This document shows positions 10,717 to 20,780 of a stretch of DNA of 64,000 nucleotides, piece after piece. A program made the position numbers and the translations under genes. Source of the DNA: Adenophora triphylla var. japonica. Its lineage: Eukaryota > Streptophyta > Magnoliopsida > Asterales > Campanulaceae. Each line of letters starts with the position of its first letter. Positions within the stretch are counted from its first letter, which is position 1. Where the stretch lies: assembly GCA_022495995.1 (NCBI GenBank), contig JAFEMH010005411.1:62001-126000 (forward strand), given 5' to 3'. The notes under the pieces are model-generated. The model ran no database searches, was not told where the DNA came from, and worked only from the letters and a program-made list of their open reading frames with translations.

Positions 10717-11274
10717 TGATGTAATCCGGTTCAAGAAATATTTGACAAAGTCAAATATATTAATTATTTTGTATTTTAATTAGTATTTTAGAATTTAATT
10801 TGTTGTAGTTTATATTTTATTTCTTATTTTCGTCATTTATTTTAATAGGATGATTAGAGGTAATTTTAGGGTTGATTTTGAGGAGATTTACTAGTTTTTT
10901 GAGTCCTATTAAGTTACCATATAGGTTAGGAGTAATTCTAAAAAGTTTAGGAGTATTTTTCAAGTTTTATGGACACTATAAAATAGGCCTAAAGTTGTAT
11001 TCCGAAAATTAGACTATTTTGATTAATAAAATTAATTTGATTGCTTTGCAATTGTGGGTTTTTCCCTTTGGGTCTTGATTGACTTGCAGAAGACTCTCGC
11101 AAGAGATTCTTGTTGGAGTTCTTTGAATTCCTTGTGAAGGTTCTCATCTTCTTGGTGTTTACTTCTTCAAACCCTAATTCAATTGTTGATTCAATTCGAA
11201 TTGGGTCAAATAGTTGTTGATTCAATTATTTGCCTATCATTTTTTTTTAATTTCCGCTACAACCCTTTACATCA
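10717..11274 (+). mobile_element. 5' LTR of non-autonomous LTR element
   Basis: It begins TGATGTAATCCGG and ends ...TTTACATCA, 558 bp. A nearly identical LTR lies at 12165-12445 plus 26066-26334, split by the Sirevirus. The outer target duplication is GTGTG (10712-10716 and 26335-26339). A TATAAAATA box is at 10977. Confidence 0.93.
10977..10985 (+). promoter_or_regulatory. LTR TATA box
   Basis: TATAAAATA in the 5' LTR. The same box is at about 12424 in the 3' LTR. Its position about 300 bp before the LTR end fits a U3/R promoter. Confidence 0.6.
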
Positions 11275-11276
11275 GT

Positions 11277-11288
11277 TGGTATCAGAGC
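11277..11288 (+). other. Primer-binding site, tRNA-iMet
   Basis: TGGTATCAGAGC two bases after the LTR end is the standard plant initiator-tRNA-Met primer site. Confidence 0.92.
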
Positions 11289-11310
11289 AAAGGACGATCC
11301 AAGGATTAAC

Positions 11311-12231
11311 ATGGCTGGAGATCAAGGAAACAACGACATGAAGGCACTCCTCCAACAATTGATCGCCTCGAATGTCACTTTCATCAAATATGTTGTTAAT
11401 GGGATCAATGATCGTGTGATTCATGCTAATCAACAGGCGAAATATTTATTTTCAAAGGAGGAGGAACTTTCAATGGAGGCCAACTTTCACCATGACTTCT
11501 TTCTTCATTATGAATCCCTTCTTGTAAGCGGCCGACTTCCGCCAGAAAAACAATTTCTAGTAGATTTGCATAAAGAGTATAGGGATGAAGCTTTGAAAAA
11601 ATCGGAACCTCTTTGGCACAAAGCTTGTTCTTATTTGAAGCAAGTTCGGCGTTTGAAAGCACAAAAAACTATTGAATTGAAGCGTCTTGAGGAGGAAGAA
11701 CGTCGCCTTGTTATTGAAGAATTTCCTACTCCAGAAGAAGCGTTTGATGAGGAGGTTATTTGTGAGTTCAAAGAAGATTTGAGCATTGTTCAGGTTTGTG
11801 ATGATATTATTACTTCAAATATTATAATACCTGATAATGTTCTAGTTGAATTCAAGGAGAAAGAAGAAGGTGGTAATGATTGTTCAAAATCCCCAATTTT
11901 TGATGAAAATTTGGGTGTTGTTAACAACAAGGAAGAAGTTATTTGTGAAGATTTTTTGATCATTGTTGATCAAGGGGAGGAAGGGGAGGAAGATCAACAC
12001 AAGGAGGATGGGATGGATGGAATAATTTTATATCCGGAAGAGATCATCTTATGTCAATGTGTTCTTAAAAAGAAAATTTATTCGAAATATATTTTTAAGT
12101 GGGACGGCACTTTCCAAACATCGGGTGAGAACTCGGGGTCGAGTTCTTTTGAAGAGTGGGTGAATGATGTAATCCGGTCCAAGAAATATTTGACAAAGTC
12201 AAATATATTAATTATTTTGTATTTTAATTAG
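11311..12231 (+). CDS. Sole ORF of the non-autonomous LTR element, unrecognised protein
   Basis: An uninterrupted 306-codon frame starts at an ATG 22 bp after the primer site and reads 22 codons into the 3' LTR (LTR start 12165). It is the only gene of the element; there is no protease, RT, RNase H or integrase. The N-terminal third (MAGDQGNNDMKALLQQLIAS...) is predicted helical. Residues about 110-140 are a K/R/E-rich helix (LKQVRRLKAQKTIELKRLEE), and the middle is very acidic with VICEF/VICED-like repeats. I see no zinc knuckle or gag domain. It may be a gag-like packaging protein as in TR-GAG elements, but that is a guess from its position. The frame is intact while most neighbouring genes are broken, which hints at recent activity or selection. 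Confidence 0.75.
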   Translation: MAGDQGNNDMKALLQQLIASNVTFIKYVVNGINDRVIHANQQAKYLFSKEEELSMEANFHHDFFLHYESLLVSGRLPPEKQFLVDLHKEYRDEALKKSEPLWHKACSYLKQVRRLKAQKTIELKRLEEEERRLVIEEFPTPEEAFDEEVICEFKEDLSIVQVCDDIITSNIIIPDNVLVEFKEKEEGGNDCSKSPIFDENLGVVNNKEEVICEDFLIIVDQGEEGEEDQHKEDGMDGIILYPEEIILCQCVLKKKIYSKYIFKWDGTFQTSGENSGSSSFEEWVNDVIRSKKYLTKSNILIILYFN

Positions 12232-12445
12232 TATTTTAGAATTTAATTTGTTATAGTTTATATTTTATTTCTTATTTTCGTCATTTATTTTAATAGGATG
12301 ATTAGAGGTAATTTTAGAGTAGATTTTGAGGAGATTTACTAGTTTTTGAGTCCTATTAAGTTACCATATAGGTTAGGAGTAATTCTAGAAGGTTTAGGAG
12401 TATTTTTCAAGTTTTATGGGCACTATAAAATAGGTCTAAAGTTGT
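12165..12445 (+). mobile_element. 3' LTR of non-autonomous element, first part
   Basis: TGATGTAATCCGG onward matches the 5' LTR with a few changes. It stops at GTTGT (12441-12445), where the Sirevirus begins, and resumes at 26066 after the second GTTGT. Confidence 0.93.
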
Positions 12446-13044
12446 TGTTAGGACCTAACTTTGATCAATGTCTTAGTTAGTTGGTTTTGATAAAGGAATA
12501 TATATATAGAACAGGGTTTATATCAAAAGAGGAAGACTGTCAGTCATGATCCTTTTCTCTGACAGCTAAGTCCATGACTGACCAAATCAAACTTCATATT
12601 CATTCCTCAGTGTATCTGGCAGCTATGAGTTTGATAGTTATGATTCTGTTGTATACAATGATTACAATCAATCAAAAACATGAATCATATTCTCTCTCTA
12701 AGCCATCAAGATCATCAAAGTGCATCTCAGTCCTTATTAGAGAACATCTCTGATAGCTAAGCCTTGTATGATCTGACAGCCATGACTTCATTCCTCTGAT
12801 AGCCATCACTTTGTCTCAATCTCTGTTACCACAATCTCAACCAAAGTGGAACCTGGATCTTCACAGCTGTCAAGTTCACCATTGAAGACCAATGAAGACC
12901 ACTGAAGACCTTCTAGAAGCTCTCAGTTCAAGCCACAGCTCAAGCCAGCTCATGAAGACCTGCATGTGGACAAGTGGGACAAAGACCAGTCAAGGCTCAT
13001 TAATGTAGCTGCAACAGTCATATTCCAACGGCTACATTGAAGGG

Positions 13045-13052
13045 TATAAATA
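13045..13052 (+). promoter_or_regulatory. Sirevirus LTR TATA box
   Basis: TATAAATA in GGGTATAAATAGAGGAG, followed by a C/A-rich leader. The identical box is at 25372-25379 in the 3' LTR. This is the probable promoter for the genomic RNA. Confidence 0.75.
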
Positions 13053-13261
13053 GAGGAGTTCTTCCTCTACACAATACTACTGAAAAATACTCTTTTTCAC
13101 AGTCCAAAACCTTTCCCTCACACCCACACACACCTCCTGTAATTCACACACACACTCACCAATCCTTACCCTTTGAACTCTGTTCCAAACCAAACCCTCA
13201 CCCCAAAACCTTTGCCTCCACAACAAAACACCCCTTAGTGTGTTAATTCACACATTCCAAA

Positions 13262-13415
13262 ATCCTAAGACTGTACTTTAGGTGTAGAATTAGTTTGTAA
13301 TCACTCAAGACTGTACTTTGAGTGTATTATTTGTTTTGTAAAATCTTGAGACTGTACTTCAAGTTGTAAAAACACTTAAGACTGTACTTTAAGTGTATCC
13401 CTAGTTGACTGTACT
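13262..13415 (+). repeat. Palindromic GACTGTAC array in Sirevirus LTR
   Basis: GACTGTAC(TTT/TTC) starts at 13269, 13309, 13350, 13380 and 13407. The best copy, ACTTAAGACTGTACTTTAAGTG, has arms CACTTAA/TTAAGTG around GACTGTAC. The array is repeated in the 3' LTR (about 25589-25742). Iterated palindromes downstream of the TATA box are a known trait of Sirevirus LTRs. Confidence 0.8.
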
Positions 13416-13738
13416 AATTAGGAAGAGGAAGTTCAAGGAACTTGCCTGAATCAATCATTTATAATTTTTGTTGATTAAAGATTATAATAAAATTGATCTC
13501 ACTTGTCAAGATTGACAGTGGGGGTGGATGTAGGAGGAGTGAACTCTGAACCACTTTAAATTCTCTGTGTTATTACATTTTTGCAATCACATTCACACAC
13601 TTGCATTATTTCTTTGTATTTCTTGTCCTATCATTATTTCAAATCTCTCTTATTCCATTTGCACAATTCAACTATCATCGACGGCTAAGCCAAAACCATA
13701 GGCTGTCGATCATGCATATCAACAAAGGGCCTTTCAAT

Positions 13739-13750
13739 TGGTATCAGAGC
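13739..13750 (+). other. Primer-binding site, tRNA-iMet
   Basis: TGGTATCAGAGC two bases after the 5' LTR end. Confidence 0.95.
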
Positions 13751-13805
13751 TTGTCTTCATATTCTAATGTCTAACAACTTGTGAAAGATCCTCTTCAAAC
13801 CCACC

Positions 13806-16126
13806 ATGCCTCAACCAAGAAGAAATAATGAGAAAGACATCCCACACATTGATGACTGTGGATCTTTTGAGATCTATGCTTCAAAAATAAAAACATACCT
13901 TGATGCTAACAGTATATGGAATTGGTATGTTCTAGAGAATGAAGTGTCCTACCCAACTCAAATGCATGCGATGGAGGACCTAGTAAGGTCAAATCCCCGA
14001 AACATGGTGCAGAAGGCGAAAAGCAATTGATAAGTGCAAACTTGAAAGTCAAGAACATTCTTCAAAAGAGTGTAAATGACTCACTAGCACAAGAAATTGC
14101 TAAGGAACCAAATGCTAGAACAGCATGGGCTCTTATTCAAACTAAGTTCACTAAACACTCCAGTGTTAGGACACAAAACTTGTATAACTTGCTTAGGCAA
14201 TTAGACAACTTCAAGTTCTACCCTGGAGAAAAGGTGAGTCTTTGCTCGGCCCGGGTTTGAGAACCTTGTTAGATCAATTGCTGACCATGGAAAAACCTTT
14301 GAACAACAAGATCTCTGCCTCAAGATATACTCAAATCTTCCTCAAGAATATGAAAAGGTAGCATTACCTATTAGAGAAGGATCTGAATGGAGCACCATGA
14401 CAGTTGAACAGTATTTTGGAAAACTTGAAGCTTATGAATTGGAAGGTATGATAAAAATTCAATCAGTCCCTTCCATTTCACAAACCTTAGCTTTAACTGC
14501 TCAAGAAACTGTCCACAAGCCAATCACTTACCAAGACATTGAGACCATTGTCAACAATGCCCTTCAAAAGATAAACATCAGCTCCAAACCTGTCAGCAAA
14601 CAGATCTCCCAAGAAGACATTCCAAGTCTCATTTCCATGGCTGTCAGAAATGCCATGAAATTTCAAAAGAAATCTTTTGACAAGAAATTCAATCCCTCCA
14701 CATCTAATGTTCAACAAGACAGCTACAAGAAGATAATTGATTGCTTCAACTGTGGAAAGCAAGGACATTACTCGTATGATTGCCCTGAACCAAGGAAACC
14801 TAGGGACAATCAGACAGCTAAGAAGATGACCTACTCAAAAGAGATCATTCACAGTTCTAAGTGCAACTGCTTCAATTGCTCCAAAAATAAACATGACAAA
14901 AACAAAGAGCAAGTCATGATAGCTGACTCATCAAAATTCAGTGATGAAGAGTATGTGTCAAGTGATGATTTTGAAATTGAAGAAGAAGAAGCCATGATAT
15001 GTCTTATAGCTGAAGATGAGGAAGAATCTGACAATGAGGAAGAGATGGAAGCACTTGCTGCTGCTGATGAACTAAAAGAGGTACATGATTTTAACTCTTT
15101 AAATATTGATGGTTTTAAACAATTAGTTTGCACTCTTTTAATTCAAACCAAAAAACAAAAAACTAGCTTTGCTTCAATTGGTCAATGAGAATCTTTCCCA
15201 ATCCTCAACCATTGACACCCTCACAAAAACCATTTCTGAGCTTGAGAAAGCATGCCAAGGGCTAAGAGATCAATGCATCATGCTTGAAAAACAAAACATG
15301 GATCTGACAGCTGAGACATCAAGTAATCATGAAAATTGTCAAAAACTCAGTAATCTTGAAAAAGAAAATGATGCTCTTAAAAAGAAAATAGATTCATGGA
15401 ACATGTCAAGCAAAGCATTATCACTTTTCACCTACACCCAAAGGCGTCCCAGTGACAAAACAGGAATTGGTGCTGATGATCCTACACAAAAGGTGTACTC
15501 TCCTCCCACTGGTGAAAGGGCCATTGAAAAAATGGTTCTAGAAAACCTAAGCTACTCGGCGGCTATCAAACTCAAACCTACCCTGTTCAAAACCAAAGGA
15601 AAATCAAAAGAAATCTTGGGTGGTCCTAGTCAACCAAAGGAAGGACCAAGTAGAATTCAAGGAAGCAAGTATATTTGGGTTCAAAAAGGAGCCAATATAC
15701 AGGAAGAAGTCAAGCTGCAAGAATGTGCTAGTCAGTCAAGTCCTGTCGGGACGCCAAGGGTTGACGGGCGGCCCAAGGCATGACAGACAGCCAAGGCCTG
15801 ACAGACAACCAAAATCTTCCAAACAACAAAGAACCCCAAGGCAACAAAGATTCTATAACAAACATAGATACACCAAACAACAAAAACCTCAATGGCAATA
15901 CTCAAATGGTAGAAGCCATGCAAATCAAAATGACTCTCCCAGATCATCCTCTTCAAATAGCTTTCAGTTTCAACCCCAATACAACAATCCAAACCACTTC
16001 TTCAATCCATCCCAATCCACTGTCCTCACACCTTACATGATGCAAATCATGTCATATTATCATACCCTAAACCAGTTCTTCAACAAGGGACCAATGAACA
16101 AAGCTAGGGTTCCAAAGAAAAACTAA
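13806..16126 (+). pseudogene. Sirevirus gag (frameshifted)
   Basis: The frame is broken into pieces 13806-14030, 14027-14260, 14397-15188, 15169-15783 and 15620-16126, which together give one gag protein. It starts MPQPRRNNEKDIPHID. Next come a UBN2/gag capsid-like region (TAWALIQTKF...NLYNLLRQLDNFKFYPGEK), a CCHC zinc knuckle (CFNCGKQGHYSYDCP, about 14750-14795) and an acidic stretch. The remainder is a coiled coil (ISELEKACQGLRDQCIMLEK) and a Q/N/R-rich tail. The long gag with a coiled-coil C-terminal half is typical of Sireviruses. The breaks near 14250 and 15750 sit in abnormal GC-rich patches that look altered relative to the repeated TGACAGAC words around them. Capsid formation and RNA packaging would be its role; this copy cannot make a continuous protein as read. 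Confidence 0.9.
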
Positions 16127-16178
16127 TCCTTTGGACCCAAAAGAATAAAAAGGGGTACCATAAAATTTACTTTCTGTT

Positions 16179-18059
16179 TTGCAGGTACCCAGGAAAGGAC
16201 TTTGGTATTTAGATAGTGGTTGTAGTAGACATATGACCTTCAATAAAAGGTGGTTGCAAAAATATTCCCCTAAAAATGGTCCAAATGTAACCTTTGGTGA
16301 CAATTCCCAAGCTAAGGTCAAAGGATCAGGAAATCTTATTACAAAAGATATCATTTTTACAAATGTGTCTTATGTAGAGGGTCTCAAACACAATTTGATC
16401 AGCATAAGTCAAATCTGTGATAAGGGATATCATGTTGTTTGCACTAAGGATAAATGCACTGTTAAAGATAAAAACAATAAAGTCATCCTAACTGGATCAA
16501 GAAAAGGAAATCTCTACTGCTTAAACTTAGAAATTGTGGAATCCTCAAATGCTCACTGCCTTCTGTCTTTCAATCAATCTGATATGTCATGGCTATGGCA
16601 CAAAAGATTGGCTCACCTCAATCACAAAACCATTTCCAAGCTTGCAAATTCCAATCTAGTCAGAGGTCTACCAAAGATCCCATTCAAAAAGGATAAACTT
16701 TGCAAAGCATGCCAATGTGGAAAGCAAAAGAAATCTTCATTCAAACCCAAGACCAAGTTGGACACCTCAAGACCTATTGAACTGCTTCATATGGATCTTT
16801 TTGGACCCATAAGAACTAGATCTTTAGGAGGAAAAAGATACTCCCTAGTTGTTGTTGATGATTTCACAAGATTCACTTGGATCATTCTTCTTGAATCCAA
16901 AAGTGACACCCTTAGCTGTCTGATAAAGCTGTTCAATAAAATTCAAAATCAAAAAGGGACATCCATCATCAAGATCAGATCTGACCATGGGAAGGAATTT
17001 GAGAACACAGGAGTAGAAGAATATTGTGACTCCAAAGGCATTGATCACAATTTTTCAGCCCCAAGAACTCCCCAACAAAATGGTGTTGCTGAAAGGAAGA
17101 ACAGGACAATTTGTGAAGCAGCTAGAACAATGCTGTCAGAACACAATCTCCCAAAGTATTTTTGGGGTGAAGCTGTTACTACTGCTGTGTATGTTCAAAA
17201 CAAAACACTAATCAACAAATTCCACAAGAAGACTCCATATGAATTGTGGAATAACAAAGTCCCTACCATTTCCTACTTTCACAGCTTTGGAAGTAGATGC
17301 TTCATTCACAACAATGGCAAGAACAATTTGGACAAATTTGACTCCAAAAGTGATGAAGGAATATTTCTTGGATACTCTAACACAAGCAAAGCCTATAGAG
17401 TTTACAACAAAAGAAGACTTGTTGTGGAAGAATCAATTCATGTTGACTTTGATGAAAACAATGATCAAAGTGTAACTGAGTTGTGTGATTTTGATGAAGG
17501 TTTGGGAAACCTAGATAATCTTCCTGAAGCATCTCCCATTCTTGACTCAACTGTTCTCAATCATGAACAAGATTCATCAAATCTTCCATACATGGTTCCA
17601 AGAAACTCATCTGACAGCCATCCTGTGCCAGACAGCCATGAACCATCTCACTCTCATCAACAATCAATCCAGCCAACCAAGTCAACAGCAATCTCTCCCA
17701 CTTTCAATCCAATTGATGAGGAAGAAAATATTCAAATAAATGGTCATCCCTTGACTGACCCTCCTCAAAATTTTCCCTTAGCTGACAGCCAACCCTTAGC
17801 TGACAGCCATCCCAATTCCTCATATAATCCATCTTCTAGCCACCTTCCATCTCCATCCAATAATCCTCTTTCTCCTCCTAAAAACAATGATGAAACTACC
17901 ATTACCCACATCATTCCACCAAATAAAGATCTTTACATCAGCCTTCAAATTGATAAAACCCCAGTTCCAGACAACATCCCTTTTCTCATGAGTGCATTCA
18001 TATCCCAAGTGGAACCAAAGAAAATAAATGAAGCACTTCAAGATCTTGGCCCGGATTGA
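16179..18059 (+). CDS. Sirevirus pol, protease and integrase part
   Basis: A 626-codon open frame. The protease active site is LDSGCSRHMT (about residues 11-20), followed by the GAG-pre-integrase HHCC finger (HKRLAHLNHKTISKLA...CKACQCGKQKK). The integrase core shows all three catalytic positions: HMDLFGP, then IRSDHGKEF, then QQNGVAERKNRTI with its glutamate. A serine/proline-rich linker with SDSHPVPDSHEPSHSH-like repeats leads to the RT domain. The frame is offset from gag and begins just after a strong splice-acceptor-like TTCTGTTTTGCAG (to 16183), so gag-pol joining by frameshift or splicing is open. The stop at 18057-18059 is probably a lesion, because the RT frame resumes within 45 bp. 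Confidence 0.9.
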   Translation: MQVPRKGLWYLDSGCSRHMTFNKRWLQKYSPKNGPNVTFGDNSQAKVKGSGNLITKDIIFTNVSYVEGLKHNLISISQICDKGYHVVCTKDKCTVKDKNNKVILTGSRKGNLYCLNLEIVESSNAHCLLSFNQSDMSWLWHKRLAHLNHKTISKLANSNLVRGLPKIPFKKDKLCKACQCGKQKKSSFKPKTKLDTSRPIELLHMDLFGPIRTRSLGGKRYSLVVVDDFTRFTWIILLESKSDTLSCLIKLFNKIQNQKGTSIIKIRSDHGKEFENTGVEEYCDSKGIDHNFSAPRTPQQNGVAERKNRTICEAARTMLSEHNLPKYFWGEAVTTAVYVQNKTLINKFHKKTPYELWNNKVPTISYFHSFGSRCFIHNNGKNNLDKFDSKSDEGIFLGYSNTSKAYRVYNKRRLVVEESIHVDFDENNDQSVTELCDFDEGLGNLDNLPEASPILDSTVLNHEQDSSNLPYMVPRNSSDSHPVPDSHEPSHSHQQSIQPTKSTAISPTFNPIDEEENIQINGHPLTDPPQNFPLADSQPLADSHPNSSYNPSSSHLPSPSNNPLSPPKNNDETTITHIIPPNKDLYISLQIDKTPVPDNIPFLMSAFISQVEPKKINEALQDLGPD

Positions 18060-19542
18060 AGCCATGGAAGAAGAACTAGAAGCGGTTTGAAAGAAACAAA
18101 GTGTGGCAACTTGTTCCTAAACCAAGAAATCAAACTGTCATTGGAACAAGATGGGTTTTTAGAAATAAGATGAATGAAGAAGGTGTTGTAGTAAGAAACA
18201 AAGCCAGACTGGTTGCCCAAGGATATAGACAAGAAGAAGGTATTGACTATGATGAGACCTTTGCACCTGTTGCAAGACTTGAAGCTATAAGGCTATTCCT
18301 TGCCTATGCTTCATTCAAGAAGATGAAAATATTCCAAATGGATGTCAAGAGTGCATTTCTAAATGGAGTTTTAAATGAAAAGGTCTTTGTATCTCAACCC
18401 CCTGGATTTGAGCACCCAAAGTTTCCTGATCATGTATTCAAACTGAACAAAGCATTGTATGGGCTTAAACAAGCACCAAGAGCTTGGTATGATACCCTAT
18501 CTAGATATCTCCTTGGCAAAGGATTTACCAAGGGCCATATTGATAATACTTTGTTTATCAAAAAATATGGAGATGATCAGTTGCTCATCCAAGTCTATGT
18601 TGATGACATCATCTTTGGCTCATCAAATGAGGACTTGTGCACTGAATTTGGAGATATTATGAAGGATCAGTTTGAAATGAGCATGATTGGTGAGCTCACC
18701 TTCTTCTTAGGACTCCAAGTCAAACAAATGAAGGAAGGAATCTTCATCAACCAAGCCAAATACATAAGGGATATGATCAAGAAGTTTGACATGCAAACTG
18801 CTTCCCCTGCCAAAACACCCTTGTCAACCACAACCAAACTCCATGCTGATCTAGATGGTCAAAGTGTAAATCCAACACTTTACAGAAGCTACATTGGATC
18901 TCTTCTTTATGTAACAGCTTCAAGACCTGACATTATGTTTAGTGTATGTCTTTGTGCTAGATTTCAAGCTAATCCCAAGGAATCTCATCTCTCTGCTGTC
19001 AAGAGAATTCTAAGATATCTCAAAGGAACCCCTGATTTTGGCTTGTGGTATCCCACTGAATCCCCATTCTCTCTAATTGGATTCAGCATTCGACTATCTT
19101 TGGATGTAATCTAGATAGAAAATCCACAAGTGGTGGATGCCAGTTTATTGGCTCAAGAATCATTTCATGGTCAAGCAAAAAGCAAACCTCAGTTGCCACT
19201 TCAACAGCTGAGGCTGAGTATATTGCTGCAGGCTTGTGTTGTTCACAAATTCTCTATCTTAAAAGTCAACTTCAAGACTTTGGAATTGAATTATCCAACA
19301 TTCCCATCTTCTGTGACAACTCAAGTACTATTGCCATGACAGAAAACCCTGTCCAACATTCAAAAACAAAGCATATTGAGGTCAGACATCATTTCATCAG
19401 GGATCATGTTGAAAAAGGGAATATCAACCTTGCAAAAGTTTGCACTGAGGACAATGTCTCTGATATTCTCACAAAAGCCATGGATGAAAAGAGGTTTGAG
19501 ATATTAAGAGCCATGCTTGGTATGATAAATATGCCAAAATAA
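18060..19542 (+). pseudogene. Sirevirus pol, RT and RNase H part (frameshifted)
   Basis: The RT frame 18101-19114 has [20 protein letters not shown], the [14 protein letters not shown] block, the [12 protein letters not shown] catalytic aspartate and the YVDDIIFGS catalytic motif (about 18597-18623). It is interrupted at about 19085-19130 and again before 19234. The RNase H/C-terminal part continues in 19130-19339 and 19234-19542 (FCDNSSTIAMTENPVQHSKTKHIEVRHHFIRD, DILTKAMDEKRFE). Upstream, 18060-18100 (EAMEEELE...) holds one extra base where CAG is expected (AGCGGTTTGAA). All Copia RT motifs are present, so the element was autonomous before these lesions. Confidence 0.9.
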
Positions 19543-19832
19543 AAGGTTGTTCTTCATATATAAAAAGAAAAAGAGGCTTACATACTGGGTAATGCTGTCA
19601 CAATGTTTCCTGACAGCTATTCCCTCATAAACATTCCTGATAGCCATCCACTGATAGCTATCTTTCCAAAACCCATGAAAACCAAAGACAACAACAAAAA
19701 CATACAACAAAAAAAAAACATACAAAAACCCTTGAAATCTCTCTCTCTCATCTTCCTTCACCCAACAAAAGCTTCCTCCAAACCATACAATCTTCAAAAC
19801 CAGCTCCCCTCTTCAAACCCACACCTTAGCTG
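19543..19832. other. Spacer between pol and antisense ORF
   Basis: An A/C-rich, low-complexity spacer with several TGACAGCTA/TGATAGCCA words (about 19609-19660). There is no convincing gene. It would be the 3' untranslated region of both pol (sense) and the antisense ORF, which are convergent here. Confidence 0.6.
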
Positions 19833-20723
19833 TCAGACATTCTTTGGAAATGTCACAGTCTCTCCAGATCCTCCTCCAGCACTCATTCCTTCATTTCTAG
19901 CCTCCTGAGTTGATTGCAAGGTCTGTTGATACCTTTGCAACCATATTGGGTGCCTCTCCAAGAAAGGATCAATGGAAGTAACTGAATATTGAAGAGAAGG
20001 ACTTGCTCTCCTTGGCCACCACTCTTCAACTGCATCATATGGCTGAAGCAAACCCTCCATTGGAGTCACAAAGCTAAAATCTCCAGAAAAAGAACCATTC
20101 CCTTCAACTGCAAAAGGTTGACCAACACTTGACTCCACTCTTTCCACAGCAGGAACTCTAGCAGGACTAAAGCAACCTATCACCTGGTTGAATAGGTATG
20201 AGATTGTTGAAGAAGGAGATATATGCACTCCTGCAAAGTTATCCCCTCTCCCCTCCAACAAACCAACCCCTGGAGAAAGTGAATCCCTACTCACTGGAGT
20301 ATACAGCTTCTCAGGCTTACCCTTCTTCTTGACAGCTAAGCTCCTTTCCATTGCTGTCTGAGCCCTATCTTGCTTAACCAATTCCCCCAATGTATAAACC
20401 CTTTCCACCTTATTTTTTCCCTTACTAGTCTCCCTCTGATCAACCTTGATAGTCTTTCCAAAGAGCCTTATTCCCTCTCCCTCTCTACTGTCAATTTTCT
20501 CTCTGACAGCTATCTGCTTAACACCATAATCCTGATCCTCTCTCACTCTCTTGTTCTTACCTTTGTCTCTCACTCCCTCTGAACTTTCAAGAACATTGAA
20601 GGACTCTCTCTCTATCTCCATTTTGTCCCCACTCAAATCATCCTCACAATTCTTCCCAAAAACCAACTTTTTTGCTGTTTGAGCCATAATTTTTGGGTTA
20701 AACTTTGAAGAAAATCTACCCAT
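19833..20723 (-). CDS. Antisense ORF of the Sirevirus, 296 aa, RLFGKTI motif
   Basis: An open, uninterrupted frame on the strand opposite gag-pol, starting MGRFSSKFNPKIMAQTAKKL. It is basic and K/R/E-rich in the first half, with a probable nuclear-localisation run (DKGKNKRVRED) near residue 55. A short IRLFGKTIKV segment lies at about residues 84-93. The second half is S/P/G-rich with an aromatic cluster (YDAVEEWWPRRASPSLQY) near residues 228-245. RLFGKTI resembles the K/RLFG(K/R)T motif of plant CDF/DOF and REVEILLE-type regulators, which in CDFs lies in the corepressor-binding region; that link is inference from a seven-residue match. I recognise no fold. A TATA-like box lies about 50 bp upstream on the same strand. 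It is intact while gag and pol are broken, and is divergent with the 1,104-codon ORF. Confidence 0.7.
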   Translation of the reverse strand: MGRFSSKFNPKIMAQTAKKLVFGKNCEDDLSGDKMEIERESFNVLESSEGVRDKGKNKRVREDQDYGVKQIAVREKIDSREGEGIRLFGKTIKVDQRETSKGKNKVERVYTLGELVKQDRAQTAMERSLAVKKKGKPEKLYTPVSRDSLSPGVGLLEGRGDNFAGVHISPSSTISYLFNQVIGCFSPARVPAVERVESSVGQPFAVEGNGSFSGDFSFVTPMEGLLQPYDAVEEWWPRRASPSLQYSVTSIDPFLERHPIWLQRYQQTLQSTQEARNEGMSAGGGSGETVTFPKNV

Positions 20724-20770
20724 TTGTGTTTGTAAAACAATCTGAATAATTTTCCTCTAAAGTTGTCATT

Positions 20771-20780
20771 GTTTTATAGG
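20771..20780 (-). promoter_or_regulatory. TATA box for antisense ORF
   Basis: CCTATAAAAC on the minus strand, 48 bp upstream of the antisense start codon. Confidence 0.45.

Larger units (their letters stand above)
12446..13736 (+). mobile_element. Sirevirus 5' LTR, 1,291 bp
   Basis: TGTTAGGACC...CCTTTCA. It is about 1% different from the 3' LTR (24763-26065) by eye. Differences include a 12-bp repeat gain (GAAGACCAATGA) in the 3' copy and clustered changes at CTG/CAG positions near the 3' end of this copy. It contains a TATA box (13045), a (CA)-rich leader and five GACTGTAC words. The target duplication GTTGT is at 12441-12445 and 26066-26070. Confidence 0.97.
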
